From: Balaenoptera acutorostrata | Lineage: Eukaryota > Chordata > Mammalia > Artiodactyla > Balaenopteridae | Reading direction: 5' to 3' | Assembly (NCBI RefSeq): GCF_949987535.1 | Contig: NC_080073.1 | Coordinates: forward strand, 93,721,344-93,785,343 | Length of the DNA: 64,000 nt | Part shown: one piece after another, positions 11,591 to 24,188 of the stretch | Layout: each line of letters starts with the position of its first letter | Numbering within the stretch: the first letter of the stretch is position 1 | The notes under the pieces: generated by a model | What the model was told of the DNA's origin: nothing | The model's input: the letters and a program-made list of their open reading frames with translations, nothing else | The model's database searches: none | Position numbers and translations under genes: made by a program

Positions 11591-12365
11591 CCCTGTAATT
11601 CATTTCTAATCTCATAGTGTTGTGGTCAGAAAAGATGTTTGATATGATTTCAATTTTCTTAAATTTATTGAGGCTTGATTTGTGACCCAAGATGTGATCT
11701 ATCCTGGAGAATGTTCCGTGCACACTTGAGAAGAAAGTGTAATCTGCTGTTTTGGATGGAATGTCTTATAAATATCAATTAAATCTATCTGGTCTATTGT
11801 GTCATTTAAAGCTTCTGTTTCCTTATTTATTTTCATTTTGGATGATCTGTCCATTGGTGTAAGTGAGGTGTTAAAGTCCCCCACTATTATTGTGTTACTG
11901 TCGATTTCCTCTTTTATAGCTGTTAGCAGTTGCCTTATGTATTGAGGTGCTCCTATGTTGGGTGCATATATGTTTATAATTGTTATTTCTTCCTCTTGGA
12001 TTGATCCCTTTATCATTATGTAGTGTCCTTCTTTGTCTCTTGTAACATTCTTTATTTTAAGGTCTATTTTATCTGATATGAGTGTTGCTACTCCAGCTTT
12101 CTTTTGATTTCCATTTGCATGGAATATCTTTTTCCATCCCCTCACTTTCAGTCTGTATGTGTCCCTACGTCTGAAGTGGGTCTCTTGTAGACAGCATATA
12201 TATTGATCTTGTTTTTGTATCCATTCAGCAAGCCTGTGTCTTTTGGTTGGAGCATTTAATCCATTCACGTTTAAGGTAATTATCAATATGTATGTTCCTA
12301 TGACCATTTTCTTAATTGTTTTGGGTTTGTTTTTGTAGGTCCTTTTCTTCTCTTGTGTTTCCCAC

Positions 12366-13285
12366 TTAGAGAAGTTCCTTTAGCATTTGTTGTAGAGCTG
12401 GTTTGGTGGTGCTGAATTCTCTCACCTTTTGCTTGTCTGTTAAGCTTTTGACTTCTCCATCGAATCTGAATGAGATCCTTGCCAGGTAGAGTAATCTTGG
12501 TTGTAGGTTCTTCCCTTTCACCACTTTAAGTATATCCTGCCACTCCCTTCTGGCCTGGAGAGTTTCTGCTGAGAAATCAGCTGTTAACCTTATGGGAGTT
12601 CCCTTGTATGTTATTTGTCATTTTTCCCTTGCTGCTTTCAATAATTTTTCTTTGTCTTTAATTTTTGCCAGTTTGATGACTATGTGCCTTGGCATGTTTC
12701 TCCTTGGGTTTATCCTTTATGGGACTCGCTGTGCTTCCTGGACTTGGGTGGCTATTTCCTTTCCCATGTTAGGGAAGTTTTCGACTATAATCTCTTCAAA
12801 TATTTTCTCTGGTCCTTTCTCTCTCTCTTCTCCTTCTGGGACCCCTATAATGTGAACGTTGTTGCATTTAATGTTGTCCCAGAGGTCTCTTAGGCTGTCT
12901 TCATTTCTTTTCATTCTTTTTTCTTTAGTCTGTTCCACAGCAGTGAATTCTGCCATTCTGTCTTCCAGGTCACTTATCCGTTCTTCTGCCTCAGTAATTC
13001 TGTTACAGTTATTCTGCTATTGATTCGTTCTAGTGTAGTTTTCATTTCAGTTATTGTATTGTTCATCTCTGTTTGTTTGTTCTTTAATTCTTCTAGGTCT
13101 TTGTTAAACATTTCTTGCATCTTCTTGATCTTTGCCTCCATTCTTTTTCTGAGGTCCTGGATCATCTTCACTATCATTATTCTGAATTCTTTTTCTGGAA
13201 GGTTGCCTATCTCCACTTCATTTAGTTGTTTTTCTGGGGTTTTATCTTGTTCCTTCATCTGGTACATAGCCCTCTGCCTTTTCAT
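12366..13285 (-). pseudogene. L1 ORF1 remnant (RNA-binding chaperone)
   Basis: ORF1p is the coiled-coil, RNA-binding protein that coats L1 RNA. The start (MKRQRAMYQMKEQDKTPEKQ) is at 13285 and a heptad-rich coiled-coil stretch follows. The end reads QQMLKELL with the stop at 12366-12368. Frameshifts near 12960-12975 and stops further on break the frame. Confidence 0.9.
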
Positions 13286-14190
13286 CTTGTCTGTCTTTCT
13301 GTGAGTGTGGTTTTTCTTCCACAGGCTGCAGGATTGTAGTTCTTCTTGCTTCTGCTGTCTGCCCTCTGGTGGATGAGGCTATCTAAGAGGCCTGTGTAAT
13401 TTTCCTGATGGGAGGGACTGGTGGTGGGTAGAGCTGACTGTTGCTCTGGTGGGCAGAGCTCAATAAAACTTTAATCCACTTGACTGCTGACGGGTGGGGC
13501 TGGGTTTCCTCCCTTTTGGTTGTTTGGCCTGAGGCAACGCATCATTGGAGCCTACCTGGGCTCTTTGGTGGGGCCAATGACAGACTCTGGGAGGGCTCAA
13601 GCCAAGGAGCACCCCCAGAACCTCCGCCGCCAGTGTCCTCATCCCCACGGTGAGCCACAGCCACCCCCCACCTCTGCAGGAGACCCTCCAACACTAGCAG
13701 GTAGGTCTGGCTCAGTCTCCCCTGGGGTCACTGCTCCTTCCCCTGGGTCCCGATGCGCACACTACTTTGTGTGTGCCCTCCAAGAGTGGAGTCTCTGTTT
13801 CCCCCAGTCCTGTCGAAGTCCTACAATCAAATCCCACTAGGCTTCAAAGTCTGATTCTCTAGGAATTCCTTCTCCCATTGCCGGACCCCCAGGTTGGGAA
13901 GCCTGACGTGGGGCTCAGAACCTTCACTCCAGTGGGTGGACTTCTGTGGTATAAGTGTTCTCCAGTCTGTGAGTCACCCACCCAGCAGTTATGGGATTTG
14001 ATTTTACTGTGATTGCGCCCCTCCTACCATCTCATTGTGGCTTCTCCTTTGTCTTTGGATGTGGGGTACCCTTTCTGGTGAGCTCCAGTGTCCTCCTGTT
14101 GATGATTGTCCTGCAGCTAGCTGTGATTCTGGTGTTCTCACAAAAGGGAGTGACAGCACGTCCTTCTACTCCGCCATCTTGGTTCTGTGC

Positions 14191-14887
14191 CAGCTGTTGA
14201 AGACTTTTAATCAGGGAGATAAACCTGGTCATATTTGTCTTTTAGAAATATCTCTCTGGTAGTCGTGTGGAAGATGGGGTGGAGAGGTGTCAAATTGGAG
14301 ACTGGGACTCCAGTTGGGAGGCCATAGTCTAGATAAGATGAAGAGAACCTTGAACCAAGTCACCAGTGATGGGGCTGTAAAGGAAGGGGGGCATTGGAGT
14401 GAAATTAAGGAAGCCCAATTTGCTAAATTTGGTGACTGAATGGATCTGGGGGGAGAGAGAGAGAGAAGCATCACATAGTTTCTGACTTGGATGCCTGAGT
14501 GAGTGGACTGCGATGCCCTTCATGGAAATGAGAGATGGCAGAAGGAAGTGCAAGATCGCGGAAGGGAGGAGCAGTAAGGTGCCTGTGAGATAGCCAAGGG
14601 GTACTGGCTGTTGAATATATTGTGTCTGTAAAGATACAGATTGAGGAGTCATAACCATTTACAGGTGGTCCTTGGAGTGACGACTAGATGGAAAACTCTA
14701 TGAAATGAAAAGAAAACCAAGGACAAAGACCAGGGAAATACTGAAGAAGAAGACAAAAAGACTGAGAAGAATAGCTAGTGAGGTGGAAAGGAAACTAGGA
14801 TTGAGTGCCAGGAAAGATTTTCCATAATAAAGGACTCTACCTGGTGTCAAAACCATAAATAAATTAAGGAGGGTGAAAACTGTGGTG
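14191..14887 (-). mobile_element. L2 LINE fragment, right part
   Basis: This continues the antisense L2 sequence of 5885-6150: CTTTTAATCAGGGAGATAAA, GTCGTGTGGAAGATGGGGTG, and GGTGACTGAATGGATCTGGG followed by GTTTCTGACTTGGATGCCTG. A SINE interrupts its far end at 14901. Confidence 0.75.
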
Positions 14888-14900
14888 GGCATTTTTCTTT

Positions 14901-15201
14901 TCTTTTTTTTTTTTTAAATTTTTCATTTATTTATTTTTGGCTGTGTTGGGTCTTCGTTTCTGTGCGAGGGCTTTCTCCAGTTGCGGCGAGTGGGGGCCAC
15001 TCTTCATCGTGGTGCGTGGGCCTCTCACTGTCACAGCCTCTCCCGTTGCGGAGCACAGGCTCCAGATGCGCAGGCTCAGCAGTTGTGGCTCACGGGCTTA
15101 GTTGCTCCGTGGCATGTGGGATCTTCCCAGACCAGGGCTCGAACCCGTGTCCCCTGCATTGGCAGGCAGATTCTTAACCACTGCGCCACCAGGGAAGCCC
15201 C
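14901..15201 (-). mobile_element. CHR-type SINE, full length
   Basis: Minus-strand copy with its head at 15200 and T-rich tail near 14901. The duplication GGCATTTTTCTTT is at 14888-14900 and 15202-15214. Confidence 0.95.
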
Positions 15202-15214
15202 GGCATTTTTCTTT

Positions 15215-17395
15215 TTTGACCATCCTACCTCATTTTCCCTCTTTTGATAAGAGCACCCCAATTTCCTCTTACTGAATTACACTTCTCTCAACATGTGCAC
15301 CTGTGGTAGAACTTTCAGGGCATTCTGCTCTGTCATTCTAAGCCATGGGATGGGTGTGTGACCCAAGCTCATCAAATTGGATGCGCTGACCTGGGACTTG
15401 GAAACTTGAACTAAGTGATCCAGGAGAGATCCCTGATAAGACGGTTGATTAGCTCTTGCTACCTACACATTTTTCTTTAATTTCAGAGACTGTGATATCC
15501 TTCCAGTAAGTTCCTCTGACGTGTAAGTTAGCAAGTGCTGGTTTATGATCCTTCTAACTAAAGAACCTTAATTGGATTCAGCCATTAAGAGGTCACTGAT
15601 GGCTTTACCTGAGTAGTTTCTTGAGGTGAAGGGTGAAAGGCTGATTGAAGAGGGAATGGAAGGTGAGGAAGTAGACATAGTAATTGTATACTAATCTTCC
15701 GGGAGTTTATTTTGGAAGAGAAGGTGTTAGGGAAATAGCTAATAATTTTAAGCCATGTTTGAAGCTGCGTTTTGCTAAGATAACTGAAAAGAGAGTTCCT
15801 AAAAATCAGGCAGCTATGATTCTGTGGTTTTAGTGTTGATTTCTCTAATTTTTAGTGATATTTAGCTTATCAACATATTTCAACTGTTCTTATTAGTAAT
15901 ATTGACAAACCCACACCTGATGGCAAATTGCTTTTTAAAGTGTACTTTAGAATAAAGGTTTGTTTGATCTGATACATTGATAGAAAACAATTTGAAAAAA
16001 ACAAGTATAACCACTGCCATAGGTTTCATCTGAAAAGATGTCCAATGCACCAAATAAAAGATTAAATTTTAAGATAATTTGATTTCTAACTTTTAGAAAT
16101 ACACATAAAATAAGGCATCTTTTCCTTCTCTAGCCAAACTTGGAGTGAGTCGCTATATGTTTTTCTGCCCTCCAGTGGTTGTCAAAGAGCATTAAGAAAT
16201 TTATCATCTGTTTTAAAGTATTGTATATTATAAGAATATATTTTCTTCAAGACAGACTTTTTTATTTTAGGAATTCAAAGTGATTTATAAACGTGTCAGC
16301 ATTCACTAGAGGCACATGCTATTCTTGAAAATGGGCGGACTCATAAAGCAACATCAATCTCAGCGTAAACTGACTTCAGACAACCAGTAGGTGGAGGAAT
16401 TTCCAAAGCTAAGAACCACCGCACTCCCCAAACCTGCCTTCAGAATCTGAGAATCTTAAAAGTCATCCATCCAGTCTTCGTTTTATCCTAACAGAAACCA
16501 AGGACTGTTGACTAGCTTCACGTTATGTATGTTGACTAGTTTTGAGTTACATACACATATAGAGCCCAGGAAATTCCAGTAAAAGGAAAGACTATTTTAG
16601 GTTAGGATTAGATTTTACCTGCGAAATATGAGCATTGGGAGTGAGGTGAAAGCTTTTTAGGTATGGATAGCATGAGATAAAAAGCTGAAAATAAGTAGGG
16701 TGTATGAAGAAAATGACTATGACATAAGGGAGGAAACAGGCCAGAAAGAGAGAGCCCTGGTGAGATGTTGGAAAGTGTTAGGATTTGCAGAAAGGTCACA
16801 GAAGGAGGCTGAGTTTGGCTTTGGTCCAGTCAGCAATGGAAAACTGTTAAGAAAGACAAAGAACAAATATTTTAAGCTATCGAGTGTTGGTACATCATAA
16901 TGAACGTGAAAAGCATTGATTTGCCTCTGTCAGCTGCTCCTTTATTTAACAACACCGGAAGCAACCAATCCAGGGGGAAAAGCCACGGAAGCTTTTGAGC
17001 ACCCAGGTCAATTTAGTCCTCACCTTCCTAACTCAGATTCTTATCTTTATGATAAAGCGGGGTACCCTGCCAGGCCAGTCTGCAGTTGTAACATGTAGGA
17101 CATTAACTGAAACTTCAAATCAGCTTCATCCAGTGCCCACTCTATTCTTGGCCCCCCTCACTCTTGCGGTCAAAAGAATGAAAAATTCCACAATTCTGCT
17201 GGTTTCTTCTCCATTTTCTCTCTTATCATAGAGTTTTGTTGACCTGTATACTCTTTTCTAAATTTAATACCCTGGCTCAATTTATTCTCACTAGCTAGCC
17301 ATGATAACGTACCTGCTTTTTATACACTAGCCTGACCCACTCCCACCCGATCAGTTCCGTGCATAAATAGGCCATATCATGTTTTTGCCTATCGG
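15215..17395. other. Intergenic sequence without recognised content
   Basis: About 2.2 kb of AT-rich, apparently single-copy sequence. Splice-flanked coding conservation, simple repeats and confident transposon matches were all absent. Short open frames here have no recognisable family. Confidence 0.45.
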
Positions 17396-17645
17396 ACTGG
17401 AAACATTACTAAGACTGATGGTACCCAGTGTTGATGAGGTATGGAGAAACAGGCTCACTCACAGTTTGTGGAAGTGTAATTTTGCACAACTTTTTAAAAG
17501 GACAATTTGGCAGCAACCATCAACATTAAAAAATATCAGACTTGTGATTCTTTAATCCCGCTTTTAGGAATCTACCTTATAGACATATGAGCACTAGGGT
17601 AAAAGATGCAAGTCAAGCATATTTCCTGTAGGATTATTTATAAAA
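17396..17645 (+). mobile_element. Ancient L1M ORF2 3' fragment
   Basis: GTTGATGAGGTATGGAGAAA, CAATTTGGCAGCAACCATCA and TTTTAGGAATCTACCTTATA follow the order of old L1M ORF2 sequence. Confidence 0.75.
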
Positions 17646-17659
17646 GTAAAACAATAAAA

Positions 17660-17965
17660 AGAAATGAGCTAGTCATCAAAAATTAAAAGATTAGAAAGTA
17701 GAATGATAGTATAACTTGTAAACAAATCCAATAACTAGTTCTTTGAAGAAAAAACAATACATAAAATTCTGGCAATGTTAATTAAGAAAAAAGAAGAAAT
17801 TCCAGCTATAGGACATTAAGAATGGGAAAGAACATATAATTTATAATACTGAAACAATTAAAAAATAAACAGAATATGATGTTCAATTTCATTCCAACAA
17901 ATTTGAAAACCCAGAAGAAATGGATTATTTCCTAGAAAAGACAGATTGCCAAAATTAACTCAAGA
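17660..17965 (+). mobile_element. Ancient L1M ORF2 middle fragment
   Basis: AACTAGTTCTTTGAAGAAAA and GAAGAAATGGATTATTTCCT match diverged L1 ORF2 between endonuclease and RT. This part normally lies upstream of the fragment at 17396-17645, so the pieces are rearranged or come from separate insertions. Confidence 0.65.
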
Positions 17966-17974
17966 AGACAATAT

Positions 17975-18240
17975 CCAGTAAGAGAACCTCAGTCCTACAA
18001 CCTCAAGGAATTGAATTCTACTAATAACCTGAATGATCTTGGAAGAGGACCCCAAGCCTTAGATGAACACTAGATGAGAACACAGATTGACTGGCATCTT
18101 GATCTGATTTCGGTCTGTGAGACCCTGACCAGAGCACTCAAATACATCATGCTCAGACTTCAGACTGCATAAACTAGAGATAGTAATGGCCATTAAGTTT
18201 GTAGTAATGTGTTATGCAGCAATAAAAACTAACACATACA
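17975..18240 (+). mobile_element. MLT1-type LTR (ERVL-MaLR) fragment
   Basis: The 3' half of a MaLR LTR is suggested by TTGAATTCTACTAATAACCT, CTTGATCTGATTTCGGTCTG, TGAGACCCTGACCAGAGCAC and GTAATGTGTTATGCAGCAAT. No internal region is present. This is an ancient non-coding LTR. Confidence 0.75.
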
Positions 18241-18249
18241 CATAGTTTT

Positions 18250-18700
18250 TCTGAGAGTTATATTTTCACTGTGAATTACATCCCTCATCATTATAAAATA
18301 AACTTTATTGTTCTGTTTAATATATTTACTTTGAATTTTATTGTATTATATATATTATTAGTATTGTGACTCCTGCTTTCTTATTGTTTGCATTTATTTA
18401 ATATCCCTTTGCCCATCCTTTTAGCTGTAATATTTTGAGATACTTTGTTTTAGATCTGGCTTTTAAAAACAGTGTATATAATTGTTGAATCAAGTTTTTC
18501 TATTCTCATGATATAATTTATCACATTTATACCTATTTTTATACTATCTTTGGTCTATTTTTTCTATTGCTCTATTTTTACTATTTCATTCTTCCTTTTA
18601 TTTTCTGTACTTTGTATATAATTATTTTTTGTGTTTTCTCTTTTCTAGTGTTTTAGAAAGTATGCATTTATCTTTAAAATAATTTTTAAGAAATTGAAAA
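18250..18700 (-). mobile_element. Ancient L1M fragment
   Basis: AT-rich antisense L1-like sequence. GTGACTCCTGCTTTCTTATT and CCCATCCTTTTAGCTGTAAT resemble the antisense endonuclease-region block seen intact at 12060-12250. Confidence 0.5.
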
Positions 18701-18719
18701 GAAAATGTAAGTTTCTCTA

Positions 18720-18830
18720 AAGAATTCTTCCAACTATAATTTTGCTCAAAGCAGGGACCATGCCTCTTGCCCCTTGTATCCTTAGTACCAATTACACAGA
18801 AGTACTTTAAAAATGTTTAATCTGCTGAAT
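18720..18830 (+). mobile_element. L2 LINE 3'-end fragment
   Basis: AAAGCAGGGACCATGCCTCT and TGTATCCTTAGTACCAATTA followed by AATGTTTAATCTGCTGAAT fit the L2 3' terminus. Confidence 0.6.
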
Positions 18831-19250
18831 TGAAATCACTAGGTTCTAAACACTTGTGCTGTTAAATAGATTTTATCACTCTTTCTGTAAAATAAGCATT
18901 TAAAAATAACATTTGATTTTGCCATTCAGACTGTTTTTCAAGTTGATTATAAAACATTTTCTTCATGTATACTCTTTTGAAACAAAAACCTATAATTTGA
19001 ATCAGATAAAATAAATTGATGAAAAGGTAATTCTCTTCTTTTGAATATATTTTTAAAATTATTGGATGTTTAGTAATCACTAAGAATTATGAGAAATTTA
19101 ATAACCAAATGCTCATGTTTACTCTGACAAATTCAAACAATAAGAAGAATCGAAAGTGGAAAGATTCTTTCCTCCAACCCCATACTCTGAATATAGCCTT
19201 TGTTGCCATTTTAGTGTGTATCTTTCTATATTTTTCTCTATGATATAATA
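18831..19250. other. Intergenic AT-rich sequence
   Basis: No feature was recognised. Confidence 0.4.
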
Positions 19251-19254
19251 GTAA

Positions 19255-19455
19255 CTAAAGCTTCTATGACCTGTACTGTGTGCTATATTTATTTACTCCC
19301 TAAAACAACCCAACAGCTAAGTACTATTATTATCATAGCTATATTAAAGATGAACAAACCAAAGTGTAAAGAAGTGATTTTTTCCTCCCAAATTATACAG
19401 CCAGTAAGTGATAAAACTAAGATCCATGCTCTCAACCACTAAACTATACTAAACT
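19255..19455 (+). mobile_element. MIR SINE
   Basis: The MIR core is visible: AAGTACTATTATTATCATAG, then ATGAACAAACCAAAGTGTAA, ACAGCCAGTAAGTGATAAAA and CTCTCAACCACTAAACTATA. Confidence 0.85.
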
Positions 19456-22400
19456 GTCTCTCATCAAATATACATTTACATCTTTATATATAAATATAGT
19501 TCTTTTAATTACATACACTTTAATAAAAATGTTCTTACAATCTGTTTTTCTGATACATGCTCATTTTACTTAATGTACTCTGCACATCTTTCAAACTCTT
19601 TAAAGGTATTTCTAATGACTGAATCAGTAAATCAGGGGTTTCTTGGATAGCATATTAGTTTTGGTAGACTAACCTTCTCTGATAACTAAATCCAAATATG
19701 TAACAGTTTAATCACAAGGTAATTTTATTTCCCATGTAACTACGTAAAGCAGGTCAGGTCAGTGAGTGGCTGTCTTCCATATTGTAACTCAGGGACCCAG
19801 GCTCCTTCTAACTTGTTATTCTTGCATAACAATGGCATATTGTCATCTGCATGATTGAGGCTGGTTGACACATTTAGGATCTGGCTGGTGGAAGGGAAAG
19901 GGAACATGAGAAAATATGCTCTCTTAAAAGACTAAGTCCTGAAGTGGGATTTACATTACTTAATACTTACATTCCCTCAAGGAGCATCTAGTCACATGGC
20001 CAACAGACTGCAGTGGAGACTGGGAAATGCAGCCTAGTAAGGAAAGAAGAATAGATCTTGGTGTCACAACTAGTGACTCTGCCACAGGCAGTTTTGTTGT
20101 ATATTTGTTTAATCATATTTGAAAAACATTTGAACACACTGATCTCATTTTAAAAGAATTACATGTCTTGAAAGGTGTCACAGGCATTTGTCAAATAGGC
20201 ACATCTCTGGTTTGTGGCCGATCCAGAATGAAAACCATATCTTCTGATTCCCTGCCAAAGTTCTTTCTGATTAATGCAAGACTTATTTTACTTTTTTGAA
20301 GAGTTAATGAAGTGTGAGCTTTTTTCCCCTTAAGATAAATTCTATTGGAAATATGTCTGTCTGGTAGATGTTGAAGAGAGACTTATTTCTGTAAACTAAA
20401 GAGTATGGAATTAATTTAATTTGAGAAAATAGTTGTCCAGCCAGTTGGTAGAAACAGTCTGCAGAATGTAGACGATATTGTTGGTGTAATTATTTTAGAT
20501 GCTAACAAAGGACAGAACATTTTGATAACTCTCTAGAGAACCAGACTTTAGTTGTTAATGATGGGACATCACTCCCTGAATTCCACATCCACTGAATGGG
20601 CTTATATTAACTTATTCTTTTTATTCAGACAATTACACATGACCTGTAAATGAGCATATAGTAAAACATTGACCACTTAATCAGGTAACTTGGATGGGTA
20701 ATTTGATTACCTTAGGTTTTCAAATATTATTTCTTTTTCAATAGGCATATACAATTAATTTCTTTTTGCCTAAGTTAGTTAGATAAATATAAAAATCTGT
20801 TTTGATTTGCCATTAAAGTCAGAGCTAAAGAAGTGAGATTCATAATGGTGGAGGAAACTCCTTTTTTTTTAATCCAACTTTTCTCTATCCCAGGATATGG
20901 AGAATATATACAATTTACAACTCCTTTAAATATCCTATTGCCATAAACTTATATCATTTTTCTGAAGACATATATGATACATGGTTCTTGTACAATATTT
21001 CTCTGGACCTCTATACATCTTTTAGTAATGCTACAGGATGATGTCTTTAAATATCCATAAAGGATCACAGATTTTATCATGTTTGATTACAGAAGGCAAT
21101 TGCTCCCCCTGGAACTGACTGTCTGCATCTGCCTAACTCTGATATTTTCTCTATAGCTTTTAAGCTGAAGAGGAATACCTGAAGCACGGGGTGTCATAAT
21201 ATCAGCTGTACGCAGGGAAGGCTACTGGGGAACATGTGTCATTAGCTCATCCCTGCTAGGAATGTGTACCATTCATTATATGTGGGCATGATTATGCCCT
21301 ATAGGGACCATGAGCAGGAAAGTACAGTCTTCCCAAACAAATCTCATCTTACCAAACAAATCTACAGAACTGTTATGTTCATGGGAAGACTTCCTATTAT
21401 AAGTTTCTTGGCTTATGAGTTGAAATGAGGCCACAGAGTTATTATTAAAAATAACAAAAAAATTTTAAACATGTACCTTCTGATTAGTTTCTAAGATGAA
21501 TTACTGACACCATGGAAAATTACTAATTGAATTTTAATGAAAAAACCCTTGTGATATTGGTGAATGAAATTTAATAATTAGTATCATGGTTTAGTAAGTG
21601 TGGTCAATGATGTATTTCTTTCATCTGGATCTTCATTTCAGCATGAAGTATCAGTTTTTAACTATGATGATCCTAAAAAGCAAGCTATTAAAATAAAAGT
21701 TGACTTAGAACTCAAATATTCAAAGTTGCAGTTTTAAGCAAAAATTATCTTTAAATATAAGTACCTTGCACTGGAGGGAAACCTGAAAAAAATTCTCTAC
21801 CAACAGGCAAACATTATCCTTCATTAGTTACATATTCTTTGCCACATTACTAGACAGTACAGGAACAAAAAATATTTGGAGAAATATGGATGAATTATCA
21901 AGGGCTAATCTGAGTTGGTTTATTTTTCGCTTGTAGCACAGATATAAGCTTCATCATACACAGAAACATTAAAATGGTTAAACTTGCAAAAGAAATCTGT
22001 GAAAGACTATAAAATCAGCTTTTCTCAGCTGAGGCAATTAAAGTCTTTAAAATTATATCTGTATCTCAAGTGGTGCAGAAAGTGCCAATGGTTTAAAATA
22101 ATTCTTTTGAAATGAACATGTTTAATGAAAGTCATTTTAAAAAATATTATACTTATGAAATGATTCTTAAGGATTTGGTATCAGACACAATGAAAAGACT
22201 CCAGACCCATATCCAACCACCTATTCTCCATTTCCAATTAAGTGTCACAAAGATGCCCTGAGCTAAACATGTTCAAGACTGAACCATGGTTCCCTCCAGA
22301 TCCTGGTTCTATTTCACTGTTTCCTATCACAGGAGAGAGCTGATTTTACATCTATGATGAAAGGTATGAGGAGGCTACGACTGAAACTAGAAATGCAGAT

Positions 22401-22499
22401 GAGGAAAATATGGTATGTGTGGGCAATGTGCATTAATTTTAGCCATGTTGAATGAAGTTGGGACAGGCAGGTTGAAATACTCTGTGGACACTTGGAGTT
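19456..22499. other. Intergenic AT-rich sequence
   Basis: About 3 kb with no gene recognised. Part of it (about 19640-20040, around GTCACATGGCCAACAGACTG and GGAGACTGGGAAATGCAGCC) reads like an old interspersed repeat, but I cannot assign a family. The rest looks single-copy. Confidence 0.4.
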
Positions 22500-22512
22500 A
22501 AGAATCTGGGAA

Positions 22513-22800
22513 GGGACTTCCCTGGTGGCGCAGTGGTTAAGAATCCACCTGCCAATGCAGGGGACACAGATTTGAGCCCTGGTGCTGGAAGATTCCACAT
22601 GCCGCAGAGCGACTTAAGCCCATGCACCACTACTGGGCCCGTGTGCCACAACTACTGAAGACCGCGCACCTACAGCCCATGCTCCGCAAGAAGAGAAGCC
22701 ACTGCAACGAAGAGTAGACCCTGCTCACCGAAACTAGAGAAAGCCCGTGCACAGCAACGAAGACCCAATGCAGCCCAAAATAAATTAAAAAAAAAAAAAA
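22513..22800 (+). mobile_element. CHR-type SINE, full length, older variant
   Basis: It starts GGGACTTCCCTGGTGGCGCA and contains the CACAACTACTGAAG body variant and a poly-A tail. An imperfect duplication (AAGAATCTGGGA near 22500, AAGATTCTTGGGA at 22801) flanks it. The B-box is mutated (GATTTGAGCCC). Confidence 0.9.
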
Positions 22801-22813
22801 AAGATTCTTGGGA

Positions 22814-24174
22814 GATGGATTTGAGTTGGAGAGTCATCTACATAGAGGTGATAGATGAAGTTAAGTGAGAGGAATGAGCATTTGAGACGGGGGAGAGGTA
22901 GAAGGGACAAGAGTCAGAGAAGTCTATTGTGTATCGCAAAATCAAAGGAAGTTTAATGAGAAACAAGAAGCATCAAGAATCTCAGTGGATGAGGGATGAG
23001 ATAAAGCCACTGGATTTAATGACCTCTGAGAGTTTCTGAAACTTGGTGAGACTAGAAGCCACATTACAAGAATGATAAAAAGGGGTGTGTGTGTGTGTGT
23101 GTGTGTGTGAATGCTCACACACTCTATCCTTGCTTTATCTCTAACCGGCTGCCTGTCTTTACACAAGTTAATGTCACTGGACCTCAGCTTTTTATCTTTA
23201 AAACGAGGGGATTCCCTTGATAAACACGTCTAGATTCTAGGAAGTTGAGGTAGATATTTTCAATGAATGAAAGAGTAAATAAAACTAAGTATTTCCTACC
23301 AGTTCTAGAAATAATTTTCATAGATAAGGAGAAGTGGTTAGTACTGACTACTCACTTCAAGACATCTTGCTGTGAAAGCAAGTCTATCAGTAATAGATTA
23401 GCTAATGGAGACAGTATTATCAAGGAAAAGATTTTCAAGGCAACGAGGACTCTTGGATTATTTCATCATTTTGATCATATAAAATGATACTTTGTATTAT
23501 TACAAAGTAAAGAGAGATAGGAGACCCTTGGCATTTAATTTTTCTGACACATTTTTGTTTTGACTTTTTGTGCATGTGTACATGCAATTCTGCAAAGTAT
23601 GGATTTCTTACTCCTTTGACAACATTTATTAGGTCATAGCATTGGTAACACTAGAACTCAACAAAGTACAAGAAAAAAACATATTGGAAATGCAGTGTTG
23701 TCTTTGGTAATTGTTTTCCTATACACTGCCAAAGGTTTTGTTTTTGTTTTTTTCTTTTTCAATAAATCCAACCTACTCAAAAAGCCAGTAGGTGATTTAA
23801 GGCATCAAGGCTGGTAAAATAATTCTGTGAACCTCAAATGCAGATTTTCAATATCTTCAATGAAGTATTTTGAAAGGCTGATGCCAAGTCCAAAGCTGGT
23901 TGAGAGATTCCAAGAATTTTCAGTCAACTTATTTCTCATTATAAAATTATTACTATGTAATAGGTATATAGCAGTTTTTAAAATAGTCTTTTCTTGCCAC
24001 TTAAATTTTTTTCCTCCAGAAATTTATAAATTTATTCTAAAAGTTATTTATATATTTAATTATATAGTACATATAATACTATATTACATTTATAAACTAC
24101 ATTTATTTTCTGGGATGTTTACATTAACAAAGATCAATGAAGGGGATTTTCTCAGTGAAGAGGCCTTGAATTAT
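22814..24174. other. Intergenic sequence with a short (GT)n run
   Basis: No gene was recognised. A (GT)n microsatellite lies at about 23085-23108. The remainder is AT-rich. Confidence 0.45.
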
Positions 24175-24188
24175 AAAACTGGATTCTA

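Larger units (their letters stand above)
7863..12307 (-). pseudogene. L1 ORF2 remnant (endonuclease and reverse transcriptase)
   Basis: ORF2 of L1 encodes an N-terminal AP-like endonuclease, a reverse transcriptase and a C-terminal Cys-rich segment, and acts in cis on L1 RNA. Here the endonuclease start is legible at 12307 downwards ([20 protein letters not shown]). RT pieces are legible at 10073-9603 and 9570-9028, and the terminal segment with WWECK at 8408-7863. They lie in different frames with several stops, and a composite SINE insertion (10968-11590) splits the gene. No functional product is possible. Confidence 0.93.
7636..14190 (-). mobile_element. Full-length but dead L1 on minus strand, interrupted by a SINE pair
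   Basis: Reading on the minus strand, the 5' end is at about 14190 with the typical L1 start CCAAGATGGCGGAGTAGAAG (complement of 14166-14185). A roughly 0.9 kb GC-richer 5' UTR follows, then ORF1 (13285-12366), ORF2 (12307-7863), and a 3' UTR with an A-rich end at 7636-7650. Removing the two SINEs leaves about 5.9 kb. Many indels and stops break both reading frames. The right flank resumes as L2 immediately after the 5' end, and AGCTGTTGAAGA at 14191-14202 matches 6138-6149. Confidence 0.93.
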
